Assembly (NCBI GenBank): GCA_963678705.1
Contig: OY783203.1
Coordinates: forward strand, 38,564,347 to 38,628,346
Reading direction: 5' to 3'
From: Panorpa germanica
Taxonomy: Eukaryota > Arthropoda > Insecta > Mecoptera > Panorpidae
Length of the DNA stretch: 64,000 nucleotides
The position numbers were made by a program, and so were the translations under genes. Positions within the stretch are counted from its first letter, which is position 1; the number at the start of each line of letters is the position of its first letter. The notes beneath the pieces are model-generated. The model saw nothing but the letters and a program-made list of their open reading frames with translations. It did not search any database and was not told the origin of the DNA. This document shows, one piece after another, positions 30,948 to 42,257 of this stretch.

Positions 30948-33585
30948 CATGTTTGATTGGAATTGATTATTAATAAATGAATATTATATAATTATTGATA
31001 TTTAATTGATTGAACCATAATAGTAAAACAATTTAAATAAAAACAAGAATAGGTGCGAATGAATACTAAAATGGCTATTGCAAAATTTCAGCGTTGAAAT
31101 CGGCAAAGAAAGTAATTATATACTGAAGAAAAACTACCCGCTGAACACAATCCGCTGTAACGTCAGATCACAGTTCTCGACGTTTCAAATAGTCCAACAG
31201 GAACGGAATCCATACAGCAATTGTTTATAAAAGCCAATATTTAAAAAGATTTTATTTCAGGGCCTTCATAATCAAACCAAAGTAGTTGGCAGCCCTAACA
31301 ATATGACGCGTCACGGTCGCCAGTACTGGAGGCGCAGGAGACACAACCCGAACCCAGAGACCAGATACAGAGGGCTTTACATTTCTAGTTGCAGGGTACT
31401 GTCCTCCAGCTGTCCAATTGTCTCCCCTTTACCGCCCTCTTGACGCCGCCTCCAGCAACCCCATACCACTATAACTCCAACACCATCACTGTCCACCGTA
31501 GCCACCATAGTTATGAGCCCGTAACTTCGTGACCACGCACCCGTACTCCGAATGACTACATCATTCCGTTCAACGTTCAACGTTCAACATAAACGTGTTA
31601 TGTGTTGTGAATGTTACAGACAGACTTACGTTAGTCTACAGTCTATATCAATGGTTGTCAAACTGTTGTCATTTTTCCCCAGCACGATATAAACTGATTT
31701 AAAAAAAAAGATATTTACAGAAAACTACTTCCAAATTTACAAACATGACGTTCATTTAATAATCGAAACCAGTAGAAATTAATTATTCTCGTAATATTGT
31801 TTCATTATTATCTTGTTTAATTATCCTTTAAAATCTTGTTTGTTTGGGAGCTTAATTTCTAAAAAAGACAAGACAGACAAAAAGTAAACGAATCTAGAAA
31901 ACAAAAGAGAAGACGCAGTGGAAAGAAGAAGCGAAGAGGTTGAAATGGACCATACTGTCAGGAAGCTCAACCCCCGTAGAATAAAGATCTTACACTTCCA
32001 TCTTCCCTCCCCCACTCTAGTTAAGAATAACTTAAATAATTGTTTAGAAAAAGTCTAGCCCAGGAAATAAGTATACAAAAGCCGAATATTCGAACACGAA
32101 CACGAACACGATAATGTTCTTGATGCACGATGTTCTTTTTATTGTATTGTAAAATTAAATCATTTAAGAAAGTCCGCTATTTCTCTTAAATTTATTTTAA
32201 TATTTTCGTTCCCGGGAACAAAAGAAGTCGAGAAGCAGCACCTTCTAAGCAGGGCAACTATCTTAAGAACACCACAGAATGGGTAAAAATGAAATGAGGC
32301 TAATTTTAAAGCATTTCAAATGAAAAAGTAATGAATTTCACAGTATTTAAAACCGTCTGGCAAAAAGAAATTACAACAATTACTTTTCTCATTGTGTCAA
32401 TGATAAAGCTAAGAAGTCTTTATAATTAAATAGATTTTGTAATAAAAAGAGTCATCTAAAAAACAATTAGTTTCTTAAATATATTATTTTAAATTTCCTG
32501 TAAACGTTGATGACAAAATTAATATGCACTATCGTTATCTAAAAGACCCTGCATTAGTTATAACAGTTTACTTTAAATCAGGAAACATGAAAATCTCAAT
32601 ATGACATAACCTACGTAAATTAATCCGTCTATCTATTTGCTTCTCTCAGCTAAATTAAATTATGTAAATTAATTTAAATAAGATTATGTTTATAATTCAA
32701 TCTACTTCTCCGATACACATTGGACGCATTGGTGTCGGTAGAAAATTAACCAGAGGAGAGGAGAGTTCCATAACGGGTGAAATTTTGGAACTAGTCAGTG
32801 GACTAGAACTAAACTGTTTAACTTTATATAAAAATTACTAGATTTTCCACGCTTAGTTGTAATATTCTTTGTAAATAAAAAAAATAGTTAGAGCATATAG
32901 ATATTTCCATAGTTTTATCAGTATTATTGATAGTTTGATTTAGTTATTAAAGGTGTTTTGACTTATGAAAAGCTAGATAGGCTAAACGAGAGGGAGGACT
33001 TGTAGGTACGTAACTAGACTGGCGCAACTAGGGCATTACCCCCCAAAATAGAGGGCAAAAAATTAAGTCGTAATATTTCATTAAGATTCGCAATCCATCA
33101 GATCAAATTGTCAGAAGTTTAATTGCTAAACGAAGTTAATCATAAAGTCTCTATAAATTTATGGAATTAAAGAAGTAATACAAAATATAATTATATATTA
33201 AATTTCACGATCTCATTAGGTATTAGATTGTGCTAAAAATGTGAAGATGCCAAAATTAAACACGTACTTTATCAATGACACCTTACATATATTCATTATA
33301 GATTTGTGACAGAAATTTCGATTCCAAGTAACTCGTTTGTACCTACCGCCCGCGGACGCCCATGCTCGCAGTATTTGTCTAATCAAGTATGTATACGCCT
33401 GCTTGGCTTTTAATTATTTATTGGAATGCTTACAATATTACTCTAATTTACTATTACATATATATAATTAAAATTGATTACATTTCTGCTTGAATTAAGT
33501 TTAAAATTGAAATGAAGTTATTTAAGTATTAAGCATTTGAGTAATTTATTTTGAATTGAAATTTAAAATTTATTCTAACTTAAAC
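30948..33585. other. unassigned; GC-richer island 31290-31600
   Basis: 31290-31600 is less AT-rich, with a 67-codon minus frame (31377-31580) and a triple CGTTCAA tandem near 31568-31588. No domain recognised. Possible hAT-like ends GACTGGCGCAACTAGGGC (33017) and reversed GGGCGTCCGCGGGCGG (33350) lack target duplications. The rest is AT-rich. Confidence 0.3.
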
Positions 33586-33800
33586 AGACGACACAGTGGC
33601 CACAGACCATTTGTATTTGATACAAGACTATATTTTGTCTTCTGGTTCAATTTTAGGACAAGCTCTACAATCTGGTATTGGAGGTTATCAAAGTTAAATT
33701 TATTATTTGTTCGCCGAATCATATGCTACTAGGCAGTGGTGTTGTGCACATATATGAGGCCAATATGTCATAAACACAAAGGAAGATGTAAACATAAATG
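33586..33800 (+). mobile_element. tRNA-derived SINE, diverged, nearly full length
   Basis: ACAGACGACACAGTGGCCAC, then TTCTGGTTCAATTTTAGGAC (decayed B-box), then GCTACTAGGCAGTGGTGTTG and GCACATATATGAGGCCAATA. The final tail is lost. Confidence 0.6.
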
Positions 33801-33861
33801 GTTTCGGTGATTGTACTATTAATTAATATATTAGCACCCTGTTTAGAGTAAATTTTATATT

Positions 33862-33945
33862 TATTTTTTTTTCAACAAAGTGGACATTCCACAATGTGTG
33901 ACAAGACGTAATAGACAGGGATAAGGCGTGACGTGGTATAAACCA
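33862..33945 (-). mobile_element. ACGTCA family fragment
   Basis: ACAATGTGTGACAAGACGTA and GGGATAAGGCGTGACGTGGT. It carries the TGTGACAAG and GTGACGT motifs of the family but no inverted ends. Confidence 0.4.
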
Positions 33946-34124
33946 TTAAATGTAACAATAACAATTAAATATGAGCGGTGTTGAATATGGGTATTTTTTA
34001 TATTCTGCAACGCAAAATCAATTGTATTGTAAGGCGCAAAGTGAATTTTATCTAGTCGAAATTGCCCCCTCCCCCTCTGTATTATATTATAATGTTCCCA
34101 GTGTAAGTAATTTTTTTGCTGAAA

Positions 34125-34362
34125 TAAGTATGGTAGATTGAAACGGCTCCGTCAATATTTTTGATTTCGTGATTTTCTCGAATGAGTAGAGAAAATTCTT
34201 TTAAGACTTTTGACGTCCTCAAATTTTTCCTGGAAACCCATAATTTTGGAAAAAAAAGTAATCACTTTTTCCTGTATAACTTTTAATTCGTAAAAAATAG
34301 AAAGTTGAAATTTTGCATGTGAATTACGCTATTTAAAGCTAACATATTTCAAAATTTAAAAA
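34125..34362 (-). repeat. dispersed repeat with AACTTTCTATCTTTTACGAA, copy 2
   Basis: The reverse complement matches 26912-27150 along its length, including TTTCCAGGAAAAATTTGAGG versus TTCAGGAAAAATCGGAGG and GACGTCAAAAGTCTT versus GACGCCAAAAGACTT. Confidence 0.6.
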
Positions 34363-35009
34363 TGAAAATGGAATTAAAATATGATTTAAAAATCAATTCA
34401 CACAGAAAAGACAGACGTCCCTTGAAACGGTGGTAAACTCTAGTATTATTTATGCCTAAATGTACCAACAAAAGGTGTTTTTAAGAACAACACATCTAAT
34501 GAACAATACTTTGACAAGAAAGAAGTAACCGCTGTATATTTTATATACAAAATTATTATATTGAGAGTCATAGGGTCAGTAGTATGTAATCTGTAGTCAT
34601 TCATTTACATATGTGTGGATGGGATCGACTCTGTGATGCACACATACATACTTATTATAATATAGATACTGTGCAAGAGGAAAGACTAAACATATACGAG
34701 TAAATGAGTAGTGCTCTGTTCACCGAACCAAATATAATAGGGTTAACTTTTACTGTAATTCTATACTGGCAATACTTAGGACACAGTAAAGGTTCAAATT
34801 GGTGACAGGCGACTTGAAGATGACACCTGAGTATTAGGGTGTGTTTACTAAAAATAGTTGAAATTACTTGGATGTCAAGTTTCAGTTTCAACCTAAATAA
34901 AAGAAATGTTACATTTAAATGTGTCTATGGATTGTGGACTCATTTGTAAGGGTCGTTTTTAATTTTCCATTATAATAAATTTTATTACATGTATATTGAC
35001 GTTTTTATT

Positions 35010-35325
35010 TAGTTACAAAATTTGACAAGTTTAGCTATGCATAAGACGTCACAGAAGAAATAAGTAATCGAGATTATTTTTCCTTTTTCACAACTATGGT
35101 AATATAATACTTGATAGGATAAATAACACAACCGTTAGTAGCAAATGTTGTATTACACACACAGTCGTATGCGTCTCTGTTGTAAATCTGTGGACGTGAC
35201 GTAGTATATATTGGAATTGTCTGTAACGTTGGATCCCTTTAATAATTACAGAGACCAAATGACTTTTTAAATTGATAATCACTTTAGGAGTGAATATAAG
35301 GAGTTATTAAAATATAATTGGAATT
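35010..35325 (+). repeat. dispersed repeat, 'GACGTCACAAAAGAAATAAG' family, copy 2
   Basis: The left part (AGACGTCACAGAAGAAATAA) matches 9880 onward. The right part (AATGACTTTTTAAATTGATA, then AAGGAGTTATTAAAATATAA) matches 9970-10030 and, reversed, 50051-50180. This is the longest of the three copies. Confidence 0.5.
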
Positions 35326-35340
35326 GATGTAAAATCAGTA

Positions 35341-35823
35341 AAGTATAATTCCCACTCCCTGCTTTAATTCAATTTTGTATTTAATTTTAATTCATTAGCA
35401 TATTGCAATACGCGTAGTCATTCACAGTACCATTTTTAATTTAATTTTTCTTTTAAGTTTTCTTAGTTTTTTTAAAACCTTACAAGGTCCAATGATTTAA
35501 ATTAAAAATATTTAATTAAGAAAAACTCTATTATATTATAACCTCCAAAATGTGACAATCTGTCAAAATGCAGTAAGATTTACTTTTAAAAGAAGTTCAA
35601 TGTCGGTTTTTGAAAAATATAGAAGTGAAAACAATTTCTATTACTAATTGTTGTTAAAAATAGGAATTTTAATTATTTGACGTATGTATACGCACCAACT
35701 AAATTAACTAAACTTAAATTAAAACACAAATGTGAAAGGAATGCTTTAACGAAAACCTGAAATCTACAATATTAAATAAAAACTGTAAATTAAGTATCAA
35801 AACAGTGAGTGGGAATGAGGCTT
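35341..35823. mobile_element. ATTCCCAC inverted-repeat element, 483 bp
   Basis: The left end is AAGTATAATTCCCACTCCCT and the right end, reversed, AAGCCTCATTCCCACTCACT. TA lies on both sides (35339-35340, 35824-35825). The left 260 bp recurs at 46583-46850. TA flanks and length suggest a Tc1/mariner-type nonautonomous element, though the superfamily is inferred. Confidence 0.65.
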
Positions 35824-36758
35824 TATTCCTAATTTATATTTTTAATCTTATACCTGAAAACACACTGGCTCAATAAGCTGATTGAAATCTAAAGCTATTT
35901 CTGAAGATGTCAAATATAAGTCAATGGTATCTTTCACATACCATTATCAAAGCAATAAAATATACACACAGCAGTTTTTTCTATTTTCTTTCAGTTTTTT
36001 AAATGACATTTTCTTTATTTGACAAGAAATTATTCAAGTATATGTCAGCTTTTGATCAAAGCTGTTTCTTTCAACAAAATCTGTAAAGGATAAATGTTTA
36101 ATTTTGAAAAAAAAAACATTCGACGCATTTAAACATTCTAAATCCTTTCCTATATATTTTAAAAGCAGAAATGTTTTCTTTTCTTTATCAGTTCTTTATT
36201 TGTAAATTCTTTAAAAATAATTTTCCGCATTAGAGATCTTTATCTTGAAAAATACGGTATTTAAAAGTAAAAAAGGAAATAAATACGAAATATAAATAAA
36301 TAATAAGAGTTGATAACAACTTATAAAGAAGCAATAAATTCTCAATAAGGCAGACGTTGTCTCGTTAAGATAATAAATCAATAAATATCAGATTAATCAT
36401 ATGAACTGTAAAAAAACTCTAGAATTTTATAATAAAGCTGCAAAAAAAAAAAAAAAAAAATACAGGAAATGGAATACTGAAAGTCTGAAAACGATGTCTA
36501 TTCTCTTGAGGATGGATGGTTGGATGGTTGGCAACTTTAGTTCGGATGTAACGTGGAAGTAGGTCATGTAGTCGTAAATGTGGTAACCCGTAAGTTAATG
36601 CTAAATATCGTTTGGTTTCTGTTATGGTTTATTTTATACTAACTTTTAGTTAAAACTGCACAAGACTTAGCAGGGTATACCGATACTGATGCAGCTTGTT
36701 GAGAAAGCAATTTATTTTAACTTATGTTCTGAACAGAGCCGCAATTAAGATTAGCAGG

Positions 36759-37193
36759 CAGTGGCAGATCATACATTAGGCAGTGTAGGCACGGAGCACC
36801 CCGAGAAAAAATACCTGCCGAGGAATCGTAGTATAATTTTTGGTAATATGGTACAATCAAATTTCCTGAATGTTATGAGCGCATTGCAAATATATAGAAG
36901 TCTGATGATTACAAACGCCACGGGTAAACGTAACTTTTCGAAATTAAACCTGATCAAAAACTGTCTTCGTTCATCAATGTCTACAAGAACCGTTTATATT
37001 TATTGGCGATAGAAAATGATATATTGAAAAAGATTAACTTTTTGGATGTTTTAAATTATTTTGCATCTAAAAAAGTTAGAAGAGTAAATATTTAAGCATA
37101 TTGTACTTTACAAAAAAAATTAAAACAGAATACGTATATTTTCATTTCATTTGTATATTGCCTAGGGTTCTCGACATGATTAATTCGGCCCTG
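36759..37193 (+). mobile_element. hAT element, internally deleted, keeps transposase C-terminus
   Basis: The left end is CAGTGGCAGATCATACATTA and the right end, reversed, CAGGGCCGAATTAATCATGT. Flanks TTAGCAGG and TCTTCAGG match at 5 of 8 positions. The interior encodes, across one frameshift, GKRNFSKLNLIKNCLRSSMS and then LLAIENDILKKINF and KKVRRVNI before a stop. This is the hAT C-terminal dimerisation region. A sister copy is at 48454-49008. Confidence 0.85.
36842..37095 (+). pseudogene. hAT transposase C-terminal remnant
   Basis: The frame starts as NMVQSNFLNVMSALQIYRSL, then RNFSKLNLIKNCLRSSMS, and shifts frame near 36985 into RLYLLAIENDILKKI, LDVLNYFASKKVRR and a TAA at 37093-37095. ER-FSKL-LIKN-LRS-MSQ-RLN-LA--SIE is the signature of hAT transposase C-termini (hATC region). 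Roughly 85 residues remain of a protein normally 500-700 long. It cannot be active. Confidence 0.85.
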
Positions 37194-37324
37194 TCTTCAG
37201 GTCCCTAACCTGAAACTGTGGTGCAATCCCTACCTTAAATAATGAGAATTTTTTTTGAAAATTGACTTCGCGTGAAAAGTAATTTAAGATAATAAAAAAG
37301 ATCACTATTTTATTTTATATTATC

Positions 37325-37432
37325 TATTTGAGTGTATCAACTTTCGATAGTTATTAGATTAAATTAGATTTATTGATGAAGTCCATAAGGATTTTTAGCC
37401 TTTCTCTGCTTTCAACTATCTGCTTATAGTCT
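37325..37432 (-). mobile_element. LINE 3' end with C-terminal coding remnant
   Basis: On the minus strand it encodes YKQIVESRERLK and LMDFINKSNLI, then a TAA at 37356-37354, followed by ACTATCGAAAGTTGATACAC, the same tail as 5158 and 45474. A near copy of the coding part lies at 53360-53400. The motif fits the very C-terminus of Jockey/I-type LINE proteins, after the RNase H region. Confidence 0.65.
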
Positions 37433-38719
37433 TCATTAATAAAGGACGTTTTTTCTTTCATCGCGTGAGAGCTAAAAAATTCAAAATGTACCAAAATATT
37501 TGGTACCAACTAATTAGCATGAAATGTAGGATTTCTTGATATTGTTGACAATTCTAGTTGTAATACCATTGTATCAACTGATTTAATTAATATCTTTAAT
37601 AATAATCCTTATTTTATTTAAATCATAAACAAATTATTTTAAATAAAATTAAAAGTAAAAATAAATTTAAAAAATTTAGTAAAGAAATTTTAACAATTTT
37701 TGTGAATAAAAGTAAACAAGTATGGATTTAAAAACTAATGTATGTTCCAATTAAACATCCGCACAACGCGACTCAGTGGGGCGAAAAGTCGCATTGTACT
37801 CTCATTGGAAATCACCCTATCTTTACCATGGTGGTGTAATGATAAACATTAAAGTAGTAGCTTGCTCTTATGACAAAGTGTGCTAATGCAAATGAGGCGA
37901 TCGGACATAGTTTGTTCTAGTGAGAGAGCATCTTATTGAATTCAGCTACTATGCCTCTAGTATATAAATTGTAACAATAGTTTCAATAAGCTTCTTTACC
38001 AAAAGATTTACACATGTGACAAACAAAATCCTAGAGACGAAGTCAATAAAACCATTAAAATATAAATGTGTATTTTAGTTTTGAAAAGAATTTTAAATTG
38101 ATGTTAATGTCTCATTTAATAAATAAATAATTTTGCTCCATTTAATTGGACTGTTACAAAACTAAAAATGAATAGAGCAAGTTGCCTGTTGACTCTGCCA
38201 AACTGATCGGTACCGGAAATTGTTTAATTTATGCTATAACAACCATTTCATGGCATTTCCGTTGTTAATGGTAGAAATATATAAAAATAATAAACACAAA
38301 ACAGAGATCATACATACCAGATAAGATTTTTAGTTTTTCATTATATAAATAATAATAACCTACAAAAATCCTGTGAAAGTAACGAATACTGAGTAACGAA
38401 TTATAATTAGTTACTGTGATGGATTACTATTGGTTTAGCGTTTAGGTCAAAATATTCAGAATTTATAATAAAGTACGAAACGAACGGTTTTTGCATGAAA
38501 TTATGAAAATGGTGTAAGTCAAATTAAAAAATAATAATTTCAAAACCGATACTCGCTAAATACAGTTACGTGTATTTATGGCTAATATGACATTACAAAA
38601 GTTATCTGTTATGTAAAATTTGTTACCTAATATACAATATTGGATTTCAAATTTTAGGATTCTTAAACAACGAGTACCTTTTTCCCATTAATATAATCAT
38701 AAAACTTCCTTTGTTTCAT
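37433..38719. other. unassigned AT-rich sequence
   Basis: No gene. 38560-38655 (ACAGTTACGTGTATTTATGG then CATTACAAAAGTTATC) resembles 50675-50760, a weak pair of unknown family. Confidence 0.4.
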
Positions 38720-38897
38720 TTAAATTATTTAACTTCGGCCTATTTCCGATGTTAAATCTTATCACCTACGATCTGCTGCTATTTTGGCAGTATTTATGGT
38801 GTCTGGCCTCATATATGTGGACTGCACTGCTTCCTAATAATTTTAAGAACTTCTGGGATTAAATACATATATCATCATAAACTTATTAGACAGTGGA
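38720..38897 (-). mobile_element. tRNA-derived SINE pieces next to a miniature element
   Basis: 38720-38855 is the reversed tail and middle (ATTTAACTTCGGCCTATTTC, GTGTCTGGCCTCATATATGT, CACTGCTTCCTAATAATTTT). 38872-38897 is a second, plus-strand piece, CATCATAAACTTATTAGACA then GTGGA, which ends where the CCCAGTAAACA element begins. Confidence 0.6.
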
Positions 38898-39150
38898 CCC
38901 AGTAAACATTTAGGAGTCACTTTGCCATCATATTAAAGATGCGTATGATTTTTTTGTCATGAAAGAGTTCATTTACAATTCAGTTTCTCGCAGTCGTTCA
39001 TATGATATGTCTATTTAATCGGCTACAAATGGCCCAACCACTCCATCTGCCGGAATACAAATGAAGATTTAGTTGATGCGAACTACAATTGAAGTGAAAT
39101 AGTGATAGAAACGTCACAAAACAGAGCACTTCACCAAATTGTTTACTGGC
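38898..39150 (-). mobile_element. CCCAGTAAACA miniature element, 253 bp
   Basis: Left CCCAGTAAACATTTAGGAGT; right, reversed, GCCAGTAAACAATTTGGTGA. It is the same length as, and opposite in orientation to, 47137-47389. It has no frame of significance and no convincing target duplication, so the superfamily is open. Confidence 0.8.
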
Positions 39151-39838
39151 TAGTAAGAGATTGTTAGTTATAAGACTCAGCATCGGCAATGAACACGGTA
39201 AATAACTAAATAAATCGTGTTTAGGCTCGTTTTGTATAAAAATGGTTTTGCATACTAACAAAATCTATATCTATAAACTAGAAATATTTGACTTAGATCA
39301 CTTTCATAATTATGCGCATGATATGTAAGACCGAGTCGTGCGCGAAATGGCTTGATTTGATATTATACAATATTTCAAGGGTAAAGCCAAAGCATGTAAC
39401 ATTCCCATTGTTTAAATTTATCTAAAATCCTCAGTCCTACATTTAATTTATCCCTTCTCTAGTTCACCCTAAAAACATTATTGCACAAAAGTACGGAAAA
39501 TAATTCAATCTTTCGTTGAAAATTTATCCCCCTTTTTGGGTTATTATGTTACTATACGTAGTTAGTCCAATAGCAGGAGTACGTCAGCTACTGTAAATGT
39601 TGAATGTTGATATATGGCTTCAGTCTGCTGCTCTATCAATCATTTTTCACATCCGATAAGGTCTTAAAGCTGCATCCTTTTGATAAAGATTAAATAGTTC
39701 ATTACGCGTTTCAATATATCCTATTTTGATTTTAATTGATCGATTTTTTTTTACTATATGCATAATAGGAGATTTCGACAAGCAGTATGAAATTTAATTC
39801 TATCCAGCCTATAATTAGAGTTCAGCAGTACCCATATT
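39151..39838. other. unassigned AT-rich sequence
   Basis: No gene or repeat boundary supported. Confidence 0.4.
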
Positions 39839-40688
39839 CAGTGCCGAATTTGGGGGTCTGGAGTCCCTGGGGCAGCGAAGAAGCGGAGGTCTCTAATTAT
39901 TTTCTGAATAAAACGAACAATTTTTTTCCGTCAAGTCTTTCAAAAATTTATTGCCAACAAATAAAATTATTCCAACAAAGTATGTAGTAATTAGTTAAAG
40001 TCAAATACAATTTATTAAAAACTAAATATCTGTTAAGTATTGCATTGGTAGAAGCAAAACCTTTGTTACGCATTTTATATAGTTTCAATTGAACATTGAA
40101 TATTTAATTTAACTGTTTACATCATATTCAATTATTTAAATATTTCATTGTCATATTGAACCTTCTCCGCCTAAGAGAAAGTAATTTTTGTTATATTGTT
40201 ATCCTCTTCCATTGTACATTGTACCTTGGCTTAAAGTTAGATTTTTTGTTAGTTTTAGTGCTAAGATATAGTTCTAAGATAATAGTTGTAATTATAAGTT
40301 CGTGCTTTAAAAGTTTAAATATATGGTAACAGCTTACATCCGTTATTTTATTCACAAATAAATCCCTACACCCCGATAGCGATTTATAGAATAAAATATA
40401 TATAATTAAAATACATAATAAATTCGCGCTCGATTAACTTCTAACGCGACGTTTCTTATAGAAAACCAAAGGTTTTTTATAAAACTTAACAATATGGATA
40501 TATTGTTTTTAATATTCAAGAACAATATTATATGTGCAAGTATTATCGGTAAAAAGACGAAAAAAAAATGGAAAAGTTGGTGACCCGTCGAAATTTGGAT
40601 ATTTCTCTTTATCTCTATTGCGAGGACCCCTCTCTTGTGAAGGCCCCGGGGCAGTAGCCCAGCCTGCCCTCCCTCCAATCCGGGTCTG
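39839..40688. mobile_element. hAT nonautonomous element with perfect 8-bp target duplication
   Basis: The left end is CAGTGCCGAATTTGGGGGTC and the right end, reversed, CAGACCCGGATTGGAGGGAG. Both have a G/C-rich subterminal part with GGGGCAG, and an AT-rich 850-bp interior without a transposase. The 8 bases on each side are identical, CCCATATT (39831-39838 and 40689-40696). The intact duplication suggests this is among the youngest insertions in the window. Confidence 0.85.
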
Positions 40689-40714
40689 CCCATATTCGTA
40701 TCTTTAAGTTGTAA

Positions 40715-40805
40715 AGTATTGTAAATGTTTATAAATATATAAATTCTTTTAAATGCTAAACATTTTTGAAAGTTGATGCACTCAAATGGCTTCAAAAAAA
40801 AAAAT
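40715..40805 (+). mobile_element. LINE 3' tail fragment
   Basis: AAATGCTAAACATTTTTGAA then AGTTGATGCACTCAAATGG and an A run. This is a diverged copy of the tail seen at 45474-45743. Confidence 0.45.
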
Positions 40806-41120
40806 AAGATAAAAACAAAATATAATTAAAACTTTTCAAATGTGTGATGTCACTACAAAGGATGGTGTTTATAATATGTGACAAGATGGGGTTATCTCGA
40901 AAACAGTTCATCTCCTTCTGCGCATCCATTTTTTCAATACACTTACTTATCCTTCCCAACTATTTTACTTTATTGTAAAAACTATTTTGCGATGAATTAA
41001 AAAAGTATATTGGAAAAGAATAACAATTTTTTCAAAATTTATTTCATTTATTTAAACAACGTGTGCTTATTTTGAATTCTTAGTTATGTTAGAACCTTCT
41101 TTACAGATAAGCAGTTTTTA
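40806..41120. other. unassigned; possible ACGTCA family fragment
   Basis: GTGTGATGTCACTACAAAGG and AATATGTGACAAGATGGGGT near 40842-40895 resemble the ACGTCA family interior. Nothing else seen. Confidence 0.3.
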
Positions 41121-41305
41121 TAATTCATGGCCTCATATGAGTACCTAATACCGCTGCCTAATAAATTTATGTTTATGTAATTACATAACCAAATAAACTT
41201 GAATCAACCAAACCCAGATAACATAGCACTGGTCGGGGATCGACCCCGAACACACAGCGGTGTGACGTCTAGCATCAATGCTCTCGACTACTGTGCTGCT
41301 AAGTT
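41121..41305 (-). mobile_element. tRNA-derived SINE, reversed, well preserved head
   Basis: ATTCATGGCCTCATATGAGT, CCGCTGCCTAATAAATTTAT, ACCAAACCCAGATAACATAG, GGTCGGGGATCGACCCCGAA and GTCTAGCATCAATGCTCTCG in order, ending at ACTACTGTGCTG. Confidence 0.75.
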
Positions 41306-42034
41306 AAATTCGAGAATTGAAAAAATAGAATAGTATTTCAAAAAAGATACATACATAAGATATATATATATAAATATGTATATACAGGGTGTCCCAAAAT
41401 TCAACGATAAGCGAAGAGGGTGGTCCTGCTAATGACTACATAAGAAAAAAAGAAGAAAAAAATTTATTTCATTTCGTTTTGAAATTACAAAAAAAAAAAA
41501 AAATCTTTCGACAATTGAAACAGCTTAAGATGGTTTTAACTACCCAGGACCACATTTTTACAAATATTTCTGATTTTCTTTTTATATCGGCAACCTAAGT
41601 AGCACTGCTATCCACCACAACCATTAAAAATCCCAGAACGCTAGTAGTTTTTACACAAAAAACAATTAAAATTATTTTTTTCCATAAAATGTTTAAAGAT
41701 TTTTACTTTCAGTCCACTTTAACTCATCATGGTGTAAAAAAAAAGTATGAACTCTACTATGGAAAGTTTTTTTGAAAATTGACGCCACTATTCAAGATTC
41801 CAAAATGGTAATACTCCAGGAAAGAATCAAATTTCATAAATTGTTGTTGTTGATAGTTATCACTTTTACAATACCCACAATAGGTTTTTTATTGTTGAAT
41901 GAATTAAAACAAATGGTACAAACAATTTTTCATTTACTTTAAAAATTTATTACAATATTTACATTACAGAAAATGTTTACCTTTCGCATATACCATTTTA
42001 GAATCTTGAAAAGTTGCGTAAAAGTTGCTTAGAC
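41306..42034. other. possible transposon segment starting CAGGGTGTCCC
   Basis: ATACAGGGTGTCCCAAAATT at 41384 is a start shared by several insect DNA elements. No matching right end was found. An inverted pair, TTCAAGATTCCAAAATGGTA (41793) and TACCATTTTAGAATCTTGAA (41993), encloses about 180 bp. A/T-rich otherwise, with a chance 69-codon frame. Confidence 0.35.
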
Positions 42035-42196
42035 AGCGTAATTTTATAATTTGTTTTACCTGAAGATGATCTCGCATAGGGGGTCGAAAGCTGCTAGTAT
42101 CTATTTATAATAAAATTAAATTTTCTATGATAAAAAGGTTGTTTTATTGAACATATACCTAGTAAATGTATGGCGATTCTAAATCCTTACCTAGAA

Positions 42197-42200
<4 letters not shown>
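42035..42200 (+). repeat. retroelement-like repeat with hammerhead-like core
   Basis: The core reads CTGAAGA, TGATCTCGCATAGGGGGTC, then GAAAG. That is the CUGANGA...GAAA order of a hammerhead ribozyme, with a possible stem (GATCTC/GGGGTC) over a short loop. The reversed copy at 24240-24460 keeps a compatible stem but has A for the first C and AAAA for GAAA. Penelope-like and some other retroelements carry such cores. The family call is inference. The repeat runs into a (TA)n tract. Confidence 0.4.

Positions 42201-42202
<2 letters not shown>

Positions 42203-42255
<53 letters not shown>
42203..42255. repeat. (TA)n microsatellite
   Basis: A TA run of about 53 bp directly after the 42035 repeat. 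Confidence 0.95.

Positions 42256-42257
<2 letters not shown>

Noticed and set aside
40406-40795. 129-codon minus-strand frame
   Set aside because: It crosses the G/C-rich right end of the hAT element at 39839-40688 and its target duplication, and shows no domain.
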